The position numbers and the translations under genes were made by a program. Under the pieces are notes generated by a model. It worked only from the letters and a program-made list of their open reading frames with translations, had not been told where the DNA came from and searched no databases. Positions 1 through 7,610 of a DNA stretch of 64,000 nucleotides are shown in pieces. The stretch spans positions 13,452 through 77,451 of the forward strand of contig DAOULR010000025.1 of the NCBI GenBank assembly GCA_034419075.1, written 5' to 3'. Each line of letters opens with the position of its first letter. Position 1 is the stretch's first letter. The stretch comes from E44-bin88 sp034419075. GTDB lineage: Bacteria > Chloroflexota > Dehalococcoidia > Dehalococcoidales > BS750m-G39.

Positions 1-992
1 TGTGATGACTCTATGTAAGCCGTCAGGTCTTCCCGGAAAGAGGTGAACCAGAGGCCGTTATAGACCAGGTCGGCGTATTCGGCGGAAACGAGCTCTTTAA
101 AGCGCAGTTGCTCTCTGGCCAGGCAAAGCGACTCTAAAGCGCGGTGAGCCTTTATCAGAAGCAGGGCAGCGGGGGTCTCGTAGACCTCGCGCGACTTGAT
201 GCCGACCACCCTGTCTTCTATATGGTCAACCCGGCCAATGCCGTGCTTACCAGCTAAATCATTGGCATTTTGGACTAGGGCGATGCCCTCCATCTTGCGC
301 CCATTGATAGCCATGGGTATGCCCTTGTTGAACTCGATTTCTACGTATTCGGCCTTGTCGGGGGTCTTCTCTATCGGTTCTACCCAGATGAAGGCGTCGT
401 CGGGGGGCTCGGCCCAGGGGTCCTCCATGACGCCGCACTCGATGCTGCGCCCCCAGAGGTTCTGGTCTATAGAATAGGGGCTTTCGGCGGTAACGGGGAG
501 GGGGATGCCGTGGCGCTTGGCGTAGTCTATGGTTTCGTCGCGGGTCATCTCCCAGTCGCGGGCGGGAGCTAAAATCTTGAGCTCGGGGGCCAGACCGGCC
601 ACGCTGACATCGAAGCGCACCTGGTCGTTGCCCTTGCCCGTGCAGCCGTGGGCAACCGATTTCGCCCCCTCTTTGAGGGCGGTTCCCACCAGCAGCTTAG
701 CCATCAGGGGGCGGGCTAAGGCCGTGGCCAGCGGGTATTGCCCCTGGTACATGGCATTGGCCTTGAGGGCGGGGAAGACGAAGTCATTGATGAAAGATTT
801 CTTGGCGTCGGCGACCACCGCCTTGACCGCGCCCAGTTTAAGCGCCTTTTCCCTTATGGCGGGGAAGTCGGGCTCGTTGCCGACATCGACGCTGAAGGCA
901 ATAACGTCCAGGTTGTACTTTTCCTGCAGCCACTTGATGGCCACCGAGGTATCCACGCCGCCGCTATAGGCGAGCACTACTTTTTCAGCCAC
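1..992 (-). CDS. argG: Argininosuccinate synthase (C-terminus beyond the window)
   Basis: Joins citrulline and aspartate, using ATP, to make argininosuccinate in the cytoplasmic arginine pathway. About 330 residues are visible; the C-terminal end runs off the left edge. The N-terminus holds the ATP pyrophosphatase loop AYSGGVDTS (residues 8-16), and further motifs GCTGKGNDQVRF and SIDQNLWGRS are typical of the family. The start is a GTG at 992, chosen because GGAGGTGAG lies just upstream. It is the last visible gene of the operon argJ-argB-argD-unknown-argG. argH is not seen and may lie to the left. Family assignment is very secure. Confidence 0.96.
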   Translation of the reverse strand, partial: MAEKVVLAYSGGVDTSVAIKWLQEKYNLDVIAFSVDVGNEPDFPAIREKALKLGAVKAVVADAKKSFINDFVFPALKANAMYQGQYPLATALARPLMAKLLVGTALKEGAKSVAHGCTGKGNDQVRFDVSVAGLAPELKILAPARDWEMTRDETIDYAKRHGIPLPVTAESPYSIDQNLWGRSIECGVMEDPWAEPPDDAFIWVEPIEKTPDKAEYVEIEFNKGIPMAINGRKMEGIALVQNANDLAGKHGIGRVDHIEDRVVGIKSREVYETPAALLLIKAHRALESLCLAREQLRFKELVSAEYADLVYNGLWFTSFREDLTAYIESS

Positions 993-1008
993 ACCTCACC
1001 TCCATTAG

Positions 1009-1923
1009 TTAATAGGCTGTTTCCTCCGGGGCAAAGTTGTCTCTCAAGAATTCGGTGATTTGAGACCTGACTTCGGGGTATTGCCACCAGTAGTCGTGCC
1101 CCGGGGCGACCACAATGTGGGGTTCGGTGCCGTAGTATGAAGTAGTCTTAATTACGCCGAACCACTTTTTATAACAGCCGAGTATGAAGTCGAAACCGTT
1201 GCCCTGGCTGAAGGTATCGACCTCGATACCGTTGCCCGTCATTAGCAGCGAGCGCTCCGTACTAACCGGGTCGTGCCAGAAGGGAGGGCCCGCCTGGATG
1301 CTATAGACACGGGGGTTATCGTTCATGATGACCATGACGCTGTCGATGACGACCGCCCCCGTGCTCTCCCCGATGAGGATAACCCTGAGGTCGGGGAGGT
1401 GGTCGGTGAGAAACTCGGTGCGGGCGGCCAGTACCCCCGCCTTGGAGGGGTAGGCAATCAGCATCTCCCAGAGCTCTTCGAGGCGGCTGTCGAATTCGGA
1501 AGTCGCCCGCAGGTATTCCAGCGGCAAAGAGGTGTAGCCCCAGTCCGCCAGCTCGGCATCGATGCCCTCGAAGGTAGCCAACCAGCCCGGTGAATCCTCG
1601 AGCAGGTTCCAACCCCAGCCGCCTGAGTTGAAGATAACCACGAAGTCGCGCTCTTCAGCCGCGACGTAGGTCGCCACCAGCTGGACGGCGAAATCACCGC
1701 ATTTGTCATCGTCGTCGCCAAATATTTCGGCGGCGACCATGTCGGCGTCGTCAATGACCGACGGCGGTACCTCCGCTGCATCATAAGTCGTCAGGGGCTG
1801 GCCCCCGGTGCCGATTTCGGAGGTTATCCCGGCTTCAGTATAGGAGGCAATTATCACTGCCATAACAACCACCAGCGCCGCGAACAGGCCTAAGGCTATC
1901 CACAGCCAGTAAACCTTCTTCAA
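1009..1923 (-). CDS. Membrane-anchored alpha/beta-hydrolase-like protein of unknown function
   Basis: 304 residues. Residues 5-27 form one hydrophobic segment after a KK start, so the protein is probably anchored with its bulk outside the membrane. The sequence ILIGESTGAVV contains a GxSxG-type nucleophile elbow (Ser187). His276 in APGHDYWW, and an acid such as Asp236, could complete a serine-hydrolase triad; this is inferred from order only. It sits between argD and argG with about 10-16 bases on each side, so it is probably co-transcribed with arginine genes, although nothing in it suggests amino-acid metabolism. The natural substrate is unknown. Confidence 0.7.
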   Translation of the reverse strand: MKKVYWLWIALGLFAALVVVMAVIIASYTEAGITSEIGTGGQPLTTYDAAEVPPSVIDDADMVAAEIFGDDDDKCGDFAVQLVATYVAAEERDFVVIFNSGGWGWNLLEDSPGWLATFEGIDAELADWGYTSLPLEYLRATSEFDSRLEELWEMLIAYPSKAGVLAARTEFLTDHLPDLRVILIGESTGAVVIDSVMVIMNDNPRVYSIQAGPPFWHDPVSTERSLLMTGNGIEVDTFSQGNGFDFILGCYKKWFGVIKTTSYYGTEPHIVVAPGHDYWWQYPEVRSQITEFLRDNFAPEETAY

Positions 1924-1932
1924 TTTAAGACC

Positions 1933-3129
1933 TTACTCTTTATCACTGACCACGCCGGACAGGGTGTCATCGAGAATGCCCAGCGCCTCATCGACCTCCC
2001 CGTTGCCGATGATGAGGGGAGGCATAAAACGAACGGCGTTAGGTTTGAGCTGGTTGACCAGTAATCCTTTTTTAAGGCAGCCCATCACCAGAGATGGAGC
2101 GATATCATCCTTAAACTCCACCGCCACCAGCAGCCCCCGCCCCCTGACATCGGTGATGAAGGGGTATTTCGCCTTGAGCTTGGCCAGCCCCTGAATAAGA
2201 TAGTCGCCCACTTTTTTTGCCTGGCTGGAGATATCGTTATCGATAACGAACTTCAGGGTGGCGTAGCCCGCGGCACAGGCCAGTGGGTTTCCGCCGAAGG
2301 TGGAGCCGTGCTCACCGGGGGCGAAGACGGCCGCTTTATCCTTAGCCAGAATAGCCCCGATAGCCACGCCGCCGCTCAGGCCCTTAGCCAGCGTCATTAT
2401 ATCAGGTTCGACTCGGTACTGCTCGTAGGCGAAGAGGCTGCCCGTGCGGCCTATCCCCGTCTGAATCTCGTCCAGAATGAGCAGGATGCCCTTCTGGTCG
2501 CACCAGGCGCGCAACTCGGACAGATAGCCCTCGTCGGGGAGGTTGACCCCACCCTCGCCCTGCACCGGTTCAATCATAACGGCGCAGGTGTGTTTAGTGG
2601 TCGCCGACTTGATAGCGCCGACGCTGTTATACTTCACGTTGACAAAGCCAGTGGGGAGGGGAGGGAAGGGCTTCTGCATCTTTTCCTGGCCGGTAGCCGC
2701 CACCGTAGCCAAAGTACGGCCGTGAAAGGAGCCCAGGGTGGTAATAATCTCATAGGCGCCATCCAGCTTTAGCTGTCCGTAGCGGCGGGCCAGCTTGATG
2801 GCCGCTTCGTTAGCCTCGGCGCCGCTGTTGCCGAAGAAGACCTTGTCCAGGCAGCTGTTTTCGACTAAGAGCTGGGCCAGTTGGAGCTGGGGTATGGTGT
2901 AGAACTGGTTGGAGGTGTGAATTAGCAGCTGCGCCTGCTCGGTGATAGCCTTGACCACCACGGGGTGGCAGTGCCCCAAGTTGTTGACCGCCCAGCCGCC
3001 GACAAAGTCGAGGTATTCTTTGCCCGCTCCGTCCCAGACGCGCGCTCCCTGGCCCCGGACGATAGTCAGGGGCGAGCGCTCGACAACGTGCATGAAGTAT
3101 TTGCTTTCCAGCGCTGGCCAGTCAGTCAT
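1933..3129 (-). CDS. argD: Acetylornithine aminotransferase
   Basis: Class-III PLP aminotransferase of 398 residues, converting N-acetylglutamate semialdehyde to N-acetylornithine with glutamate as amino donor. Visible marks are NSGAEANEAAIK (PLP phosphate binding, about residue 101), FHGRTL, ILDEIQTGIGRTG with the PLP-ring aspartate, and TLAKGLSGG with the Schiff-base lysine near residue 249. Length matches the family. It is the third gene of the minus-strand arg operon, separated from argB by about 175 bases that contain an interspersed repeat. It might also serve in lysine synthesis (DapC activity), as related enzymes do. Confidence 0.95.
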   Translation of the reverse strand: MTDWPALESKYFMHVVERSPLTIVRGQGARVWDGAGKEYLDFVGGWAVNNLGHCHPVVVKAITEQAQLLIHTSNQFYTIPQLQLAQLLVENSCLDKVFFGNSGAEANEAAIKLARRYGQLKLDGAYEIITTLGSFHGRTLATVAATGQEKMQKPFPPLPTGFVNVKYNSVGAIKSATTKHTCAVMIEPVQGEGGVNLPDEGYLSELRAWCDQKGILLILDEIQTGIGRTGSLFAYEQYRVEPDIMTLAKGLSGGVAIGAILAKDKAAVFAPGEHGSTFGGNPLACAAGYATLKFVIDNDISSQAKKVGDYLIQGLAKLKAKYPFITDVRGRGLLVAVEFKDDIAPSLVMGCLKKGLLVNQLKPNAVRFMPPLIIGNGEVDEALGILDDTLSGVVSDKE

Positions 3130-3229
3130 TTTCTTGTCTCCCGTTTTGAGAAAGCCATATTATACACCATCGTCAGCTAGATGACCAACGCCCCTCGACC
3201 TTAATACCCCTCTGTCACCCCGACTTTTC

Positions 3230-3300
3230 ACTGTCACCCTGAGCGGAGCGAAGGGTCTCTTGAGATTCTTCGGTAGCTGCGCTCCCTCAGAATGACACTG
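3230..3300. repeat. Interspersed palindromic repeat, family A copy 1
   Basis: Between argB and argD lie two arms in opposite orientation. The left arm reads CACCCTGAGCGGAGCGAAGG and the right arm is an imperfect reverse complement ending in CAGAATGACACTG. The pair could form a long hairpin in the argB-argD transcript. Related units occur at 10210-10310 and 50045-50074. Confidence 0.75.
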
Positions 3301-3303
3301 AAT

Positions 3304-4089
3304 TCACTTTTTAATGGTGGTGCCGCCGCCTTTGCCCTCTATTTCCTTGAGCAGGGCGTGCGGCTGCCTGCCGTCTATAATGATACACGCCGAAGCCACC
3401 CCCGACAAGGCTTTGAGGCAGGCCTTGACCTTGGGAATCATCCCCCCCGAAGCCGTACCCGAAGCCATTAGCGCCTCGGCTTCTCCGGTAGAGAGCTGGG
3501 GCATCAGCTTGCCCTGCTGGTCGCAGATGCCGACGACGTCGGTGAGGAAGATGAGCTTCTCGGCGCCGATAGCGGCGGCAATCTCGCCAGCGACGACATC
3601 AGCGTTTATGTTGAGCACGCCGCGCCTGCCGGGCGTCTTTTCGCCCGCATTAAGGCTGACCGGGGCCACCACCGGGACATAGCCCGCCTCGAGCAATGCC
3701 TGGAGGGGGGCGGGGTCTACTTTTACCACCTCGCCCATATAGCCCAACTCTTTATGCTTAATCTTGCCCTGGATGAAAGCCCCGTCCACACCGCTGATGC
3801 CCATCGCCAGCCCGCCCAGGGCGTTGATGTCGGCCACGATTTCCTTGTTGACCACGCCCGCCAGCACCGAGACCACCACCTCGAGGGTGGCCTCGTCGGT
3901 GACGCGCTCGCCTTCTATAAATCTGGTGGCGATACCGCGCGCCGCCAGCCAGTCGGTTATCATCTTGCCACCGCCGTGGATGACGACCACCGACCAGCCC
4001 TGCTTCTGTAGGAAGACGATGTCTTCCAGGGTTGTGTCGTGGTTGCCTAGGGTAGCGCCGCCAAGCTTGACTACAATAACCTTGCCCAT
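3304..4089 (-). CDS. argB: Acetylglutamate kinase
   Basis: Phosphorylates N-acetylglutamate with ATP, the second step of the acetylated arginine route. It has 261 residues and belongs to the amino-acid kinase fold. The N-terminal VVKLGGATLG and the glycine loop VIHGGGKM (about residue 39) are the nucleotide-binding signatures; NINADVVAGEIA and GGMIPKVKACLKAL follow in the usual order. It lacks the extra N-terminal helix that in arginine-inhibited hexameric enzymes mediates feedback control, so inhibition by arginine may be weak or absent; that is inference. Only about 10 bases separate it from the end of argJ. Confidence 0.95.
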   Translation of the reverse strand: MGKVIVVKLGGATLGNHDTTLEDIVFLQKQGWSVVVIHGGGKMITDWLAARGIATRFIEGERVTDEATLEVVVSVLAGVVNKEIVADINALGGLAMGISGVDGAFIQGKIKHKELGYMGEVVKVDPAPLQALLEAGYVPVVAPVSLNAGEKTPGRRGVLNINADVVAGEIAAAIGAEKLIFLTDVVGICDQQGKLMPQLSTGEAEALMASGTASGGMIPKVKACLKALSGVASACIIIDGRQPHALLKEIEGKGGGTTIKK

Positions 4090-4099
4090 TTTTAGCCCT

Positions 4100-5296
4100 T
4101 TATGTCATATACTGACTATTAATAGTGACATATTCGGGGGATAAGTCGCAACCCCAGGCGGTGGCGCTGCCCGAGCCGAGGTTGAGGTTAGCGCTTAAAA
4201 GCACTTCCTTACCCTTGAGCAGCTCGATGACCGCCGCCTTATCGAAAGATAGGGGTTTACCCGCTCTTACCACCGCTATTTTGCCGATAGCCAGGTCGAA
4301 CTTTGATTCTTTGACCTCGGCCCCGCTCCGCCCCAACGCCGCCATGATGCGCCCCCAGTTGGGGTCGGCGCCATAGACCGCCGCCTTGACCAGGGAGGAG
4401 CCGACCACCGCTTTGGCTGCCGTCCTTGCCTGAGATAGGTCAACAGCGCCAGCCACCGTCATTTCGACGAGCTTGGTCGCCCCTTCGCCGTCGCTGGCCA
4501 GGCGCCTGGCCAGGTGGATGCAGAGTTTTTCCAGTGCCGACTCGAAAGCATCGGAAGAAACAGCGCCCGCCAGCCCGTTAGCCATTACCAGCACCATGTC
4601 ATTGGGGCTGGTATCGCCATCCACCGAAATCATGTTGAACGAGGCGTCTACCGCCTTCTTTAACGCCTTATTAAGAAAGTCTTTTTCGACGGCGGCGTCG
4701 GTGGTGATAAAACAGAGCAGGGTGGCCAGGTTGGGGTGAATCATACCCGAGCCCTTGGCGGCGCCGCCGATGGTGAACCCAGCTTTGCCCGCCTTGACCC
4801 TGACTGCCGCCTCCTTGGGGAAGCTATCGGTGGTCATTATGGCTCTGGCCAGCTGGCCGCCGCCGTCGCGGGCCAGGACAATATCATCGACGCCCGCCCT
4901 TATCTTCTCCATGGGCAGGGGCACGCCGATGACCCCCGTGCTGGCGACCAGGATGTCTTCGGGGTCGACACCGATGCCCTGGCTAACCAGCTTCGCCGTC
5001 TCAGCGGCATCGATAAGTCCCTGCTCGCCGACATAGGCGTTGGCGCAGCCGCTGTTGACCACCACGGCGCCAATCTCTTGCTTACTCTTAAGCCGCTTTT
5101 GGGAGAGGAGGACGGGGGCGGCCTTAAGCTTACTGGTGGTAAAGAGCGCCGCCGCCAGGCAGGGTGCCTCGGAAAAGAGAACGGCCAGGTCTAATTTATC
5201 GGCGGCTCGCTTGTTTATTCCCGCGCTGGCGGCGCCAGCAAAAAAACCTTCGGGCGATGTAACCGTGCCATGAGGCAGGAACTCAATCTCAGCCAT
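4100..5296 (-). CDS. argJ: Bifunctional glutamate N-acetyltransferase / ornithine acetyltransferase
   Basis: Moves the acetyl group from N-acetylornithine to glutamate, closing the cyclic arginine pathway; many family members also use acetyl-CoA. It has 398 residues. The self-cleavage site is clear: NLATLLCF with the Ala191-Thr192 bond, Thr192 becoming the N-terminal nucleophile of the beta chain. ASTGVIG and DGDTSPNDM are further family marks. It is the first gene of the operon. A promoter lies so close upstream that the mRNA probably begins at or near the ATG, so translation may be leaderless. Confidence 0.96.
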   Translation of the reverse strand: MAEIEFLPHGTVTSPEGFFAGAASAGINKRAADKLDLAVLFSEAPCLAAALFTTSKLKAAPVLLSQKRLKSKQEIGAVVVNSGCANAYVGEQGLIDAAETAKLVSQGIGVDPEDILVASTGVIGVPLPMEKIRAGVDDIVLARDGGGQLARAIMTTDSFPKEAAVRVKAGKAGFTIGGAAKGSGMIHPNLATLLCFITTDAAVEKDFLNKALKKAVDASFNMISVDGDTSPNDMVLVMANGLAGAVSSDAFESALEKLCIHLARRLASDGEGATKLVEMTVAGAVDLSQARTAAKAVVGSSLVKAAVYGADPNWGRIMAALGRSGAEVKESKFDLAIGKIAVVRAGKPLSFDKAAVIELLKGKEVLLSANLNLGSGSATAWGCDLSPEYVTINSQYMT

Positions 5297-5303
5297 AGTC
5301 CAA

Positions 5304-5332
5304 ACTATACCACACTACCTATGGGCAGGCAA
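5304..5332 (-). promoter_or_regulatory. Promoter of the arg operon (argJ), leaderless type
   Basis: On the minus strand TTGCCT and TATAGT are separated by 17 bases. Only 7 bases lie between the -10 box and the argJ ATG, so transcription should start at or next to the start codon. No Shine-Dalgarno sequence is present. Confidence 0.6.
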
Positions 5333-5377
5333 TGTAGTATAATGTAAAAATCACCAAAGAATCAGGGGGATAAAGAC

Positions 5378-5941
5378 GTGGAAACCAAGACGGTCTATTT
5401 TGAAAAACTGGGAACTGAGAACACCAAAGAGACGCTCAAGCTCGCCAAGAAGCGGGCGGAGGAGCTGGGCATAAAGACGATAGTAGTCGCCTCGACGGTG
5501 GGCGATACCGCCGTCAGGGCTATGGATGTTTTTAAGGGATTTAAGGTTATCGTAGTGACGCATGTTGCCGGCATGCGCCAGCCCGACACCCAGGAGTTTG
5601 CCGAGGAGAATAAGAAAATAGTCGAGGACAAGGGGGGCATTGTCCTCACCACTACTCACGCCCTGGGGGGCTTGAGCAAGGCCATGCGCAATCGGTACAA
5701 CACCTTTGTTTTAGGCGAGGTAATCGCCGACACCCTGCGCATCTTCGGGCAGGGAATCAAGGTGGTTTGCGAGATAGCCGCCATGGCCGCCGACGCGGGA
5801 TTAGTGCGCACCGACGAGGATATTATCGCCATCGCTGGCAGCGGGCGGGGTGCCGACACCGCCGTGGTGATGAAGCCAGCCAACACCCACAACTTTTTTG
5901 ACCTTAAGGTGAGGGAGATTCTTTGTAAGCCGCGCCTGTAG
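5378..5941 (+). CDS. Stand-alone pyruvate kinase C-terminal-like domain protein
   Basis: 187 residues resembling the alpha/beta C-terminal domain of pyruvate kinase without the catalytic barrel. The region around VASTVGDTAVRA (residues 36-47), followed by FKVIVVTHVAG, matches the effector-binding fold of that domain; GSGRGADTAVVM appears near the C-terminus. Starts with GTG at 5378, preceded by CAGGGGGAT. It is monocistronic and divergent from the arg operon. With no catalytic part, a ligand-sensing or scaffolding role is more likely than kinase activity, but the true function is unknown. Confidence 0.7.
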   Translation: METKTVYFEKLGTENTKETLKLAKKRAEELGIKTIVVASTVGDTAVRAMDVFKGFKVIVVTHVAGMRQPDTQEFAEENKKIVEDKGGIVLTTTHALGGLSKAMRNRYNTFVLGEVIADTLRIFGQGIKVVCEIAAMAADAGLVRTDEDIIAIAGSGRGADTAVVMKPANTHNFFDLKVREILCKPRL

Positions 5942-5942
5942 G

Positions 5943-6338
5943 TCAGCTACAAAAGGCGTCCCAGACCGTCCAGTAATGGGCATTCTGGCCATCTGCCGTA
6001 GCCACTATGCCCACCATGGCGAAGCAGTTGGAGTTACAGCCCACGTCGGGCTTGCTACTGGGCAGGTTGGTGAGCTGCTTCTCCTTAAACAGCGGGCCGG
6101 AGGCGGTAACGCGAACGCGGAACACTCCCGCCAGATTAGGCGTTTGCAGAATCTTCTCTGGCTCGTCCGAGCTGATGAAGTCGGACCAGTTGCCGTTCTT
6201 CTGTTCCAGCTTTACCATCCACTTGGTGACGTACTTCTCCGTTTCGTGCTGCGGTGACACATACGCCCAGAACTGAGCGCCGCCGCCGCCCTTGAACCTG
6301 GCCTTCATTTCCTTGGTGTCGTTCGACGGTAGACTCAT
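5943..6338 (-). CDS. Hypothetical protein
   Basis: 131 residues, soluble, with no signal peptide or membrane segment. Glycine- and tryptophan-containing N-terminal part (FKGGGGAQFWAYV) and two close cysteines in DVGCNSNCFAM. No family is recognised. GGGGG lies upstream of the ATG and a good promoter lies further up, so it looks like a real single gene. It converges tail to tail with the preceding gene with one base between the stops. Confidence 0.6.
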   Translation of the reverse strand: MSLPSNDTKEMKARFKGGGGAQFWAYVSPQHETEKYVTKWMVKLEQKNGNWSDFISSDEPEKILQTPNLAGVFRVRVTASGPLFKEKQLTNLPSSKPDVGCNSNCFAMVGIVATADGQNAHYWTVWDAFCS

Positions 6339-6375
6339 TCAACCCCCTTATTCTCTCCAACGGAACTATGCCCAG

Positions 6376-6404
6376 AATATATCTCATAGATAGCCAGTTG
6401 TCAA
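6376..6404 (-). promoter_or_regulatory. Promoter for the 131-residue hypothetical gene
   Basis: Minus-strand TTGACA, 17-base spacer, TATATT: a near-consensus sigma-70 type promoter about 40 bases upstream of the start codon at 6338. Confidence 0.6.
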
Positions 6405-6524
6405 TAGATATACTACCTATTTGACAGATGGGGCTGGCGAGAGCCATGTGGACAGCCATAGCCATAAAAGTTGACAGGTGGGTTTATAATGTAGGTGCGA
6501 CTTAAGCAGAGAGGAGGTATTGTT

Positions 6525-6956
6525 ATGGCCTATTACTCAAAGTTAGTGGGGAAAATCTACCACGAGTGCCGAAACTGCACAGTCGGTAAGAACATTGAGG
6601 CTGAGAATCTGGCTACAGGTAAACCACCGCCATTCAAGGAGCGCGATGGTAAAATCAAAGATCCTAGATTATGCAAGGTTTGCAGGGGACTATATGATAA
6701 CAATAAATGCTCTCCTGGTGTCCCCATACCCGCTAAAGTGCAAAAGAAGACGGAGATTTCGCCCTATTACTCGAACGCAGAACTCAAACCCAAGATATAT
6801 CACCTTTGCCCGAACTGCTACCTCGGCAACAACATTGAGGAGTTGAATCTGAGTAATGGGAGACCTCAGGGAGCCGAGTTGTGCCAGAACTGTGCCAGAC
6901 TTCGTAATAAAGGTAAATGCGTTTCCGGCGACATGATACCAGCCCAATTCAAATAG
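6525..6956 (+). CDS. Small protein with two tandem CxxC zinc-ribbon-like units
   Basis: 143 residues, made of two copies of one unit. Unit 1 (residues about 3-68) has YYSK, KIYHECRNC, GKNIE, LCKVC and KC; unit 2 (about 75-141) has YYSN, KIYHLCPNC, GNNIE, LCQNC and KC. Each unit therefore offers two CxxC pairs, as in a zinc ribbon. The ATG at 6525 is chosen because GAGGAGGT lies 6 bases before it; an upstream in-frame start at 6495 has none. The gene is AT-richer than its neighbours. Function unknown; nucleic-acid or protein binding is possible. Confidence 0.65.
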   Translation: MAYYSKLVGKIYHECRNCTVGKNIEAENLATGKPPPFKERDGKIKDPRLCKVCRGLYDNNKCSPGVPIPAKVQKKTEISPYYSNAELKPKIYHLCPNCYLGNNIEELNLSNGRPQGAELCQNCARLRNKGKCVSGDMIPAQFK

Positions 6957-6986
6957 CTGAATCTTGACTAGCTTCCCCTCCCCCAC

Positions 6987-7592
6987 TTAAAAGGTGTGCG
7001 TCCCGTAGGCGATGTGGGGCGTCATAAACTCGGGCGGGTACTCAAAACTTTGCTTCGCCATCTGTACCATCTGCCGCCCCAGGTCGTGTGCCGCTTGCCT
7101 ACCCTTCTTCAGCTTATTGACATCCCCTCTAGCCCCACCGTAAGCGGCCACATAGTCGGCCGGAATGATGTGCTGGGTGACGAAATAGAAATAGATGTCT
7201 TTGAGGGCATCAACGAGCCCGAGGCTGCCGCCGACGACGACAACACCCCCTATCTTATTAGCCAGGTTCCTGTCAGGGTGACTCACCGGCATGCTGCGGT
7301 CAATGACCGTCTTGGCCTGAGCGGTCATGGCATAGTAGTATATCGGCGTGCCCAAGATGATGCCGTCGGCGGCCAAAAGCTTTTCGTATAATTCCTGCAT
7401 ATCGTCCTTGATGTGGCACTGGCCTTCTTTCATACAGGTCCAGCAGCCGTCGCAGGGCTGGATATTCTTACCCGATACCCGGTAAAGCTCAACCTCGGCG
7501 CCGTCGGCTTTGGCCCCATCAAGCGCCTCATTAAGCATAATCTCGGTGTTGCCCTTCTTGCGGGGGCTGCAGGAAACAGCTAAAATCTTCAT
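6987..7592 (-). CDS. Iron-sulfur flavoprotein / NADPH-dependent FMN reductase family
   Basis: 201 residues with a flavodoxin-like fold. SCSPRKKGNTE near the N-terminus is the FMN phosphate-binding loop, and PCDGCWTCMKEGQC (about residues 47-60) is the compact cysteine motif that holds a [4Fe-4S] cluster in iron-sulfur flavoproteins. GTPIYYYAMTAQAK is the usual conserved follow-on. Such proteins carry electrons between ferredoxin and acceptors such as quinones or oxygen species in anaerobes. The exact acceptor cannot be told. It lies just downstream of mutS on the same strand, 19 bases away. Confidence 0.88.
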   Translation of the reverse strand: MKILAVSCSPRKKGNTEIMLNEALDGAKADGAEVELYRVSGKNIQPCDGCWTCMKEGQCHIKDDMQELYEKLLAADGIILGTPIYYYAMTAQAKTVIDRSMPVSHPDRNLANKIGGVVVVGGSLGLVDALKDIYFYFVTQHIIPADYVAAYGGARGDVNKLKKGRQAAHDLGRQMVQMAKQSFEYPPEFMTPHIAYGTHTF

Positions 7593-7610
7593 CTCTTTTC
7601 CTTTCTTTAG

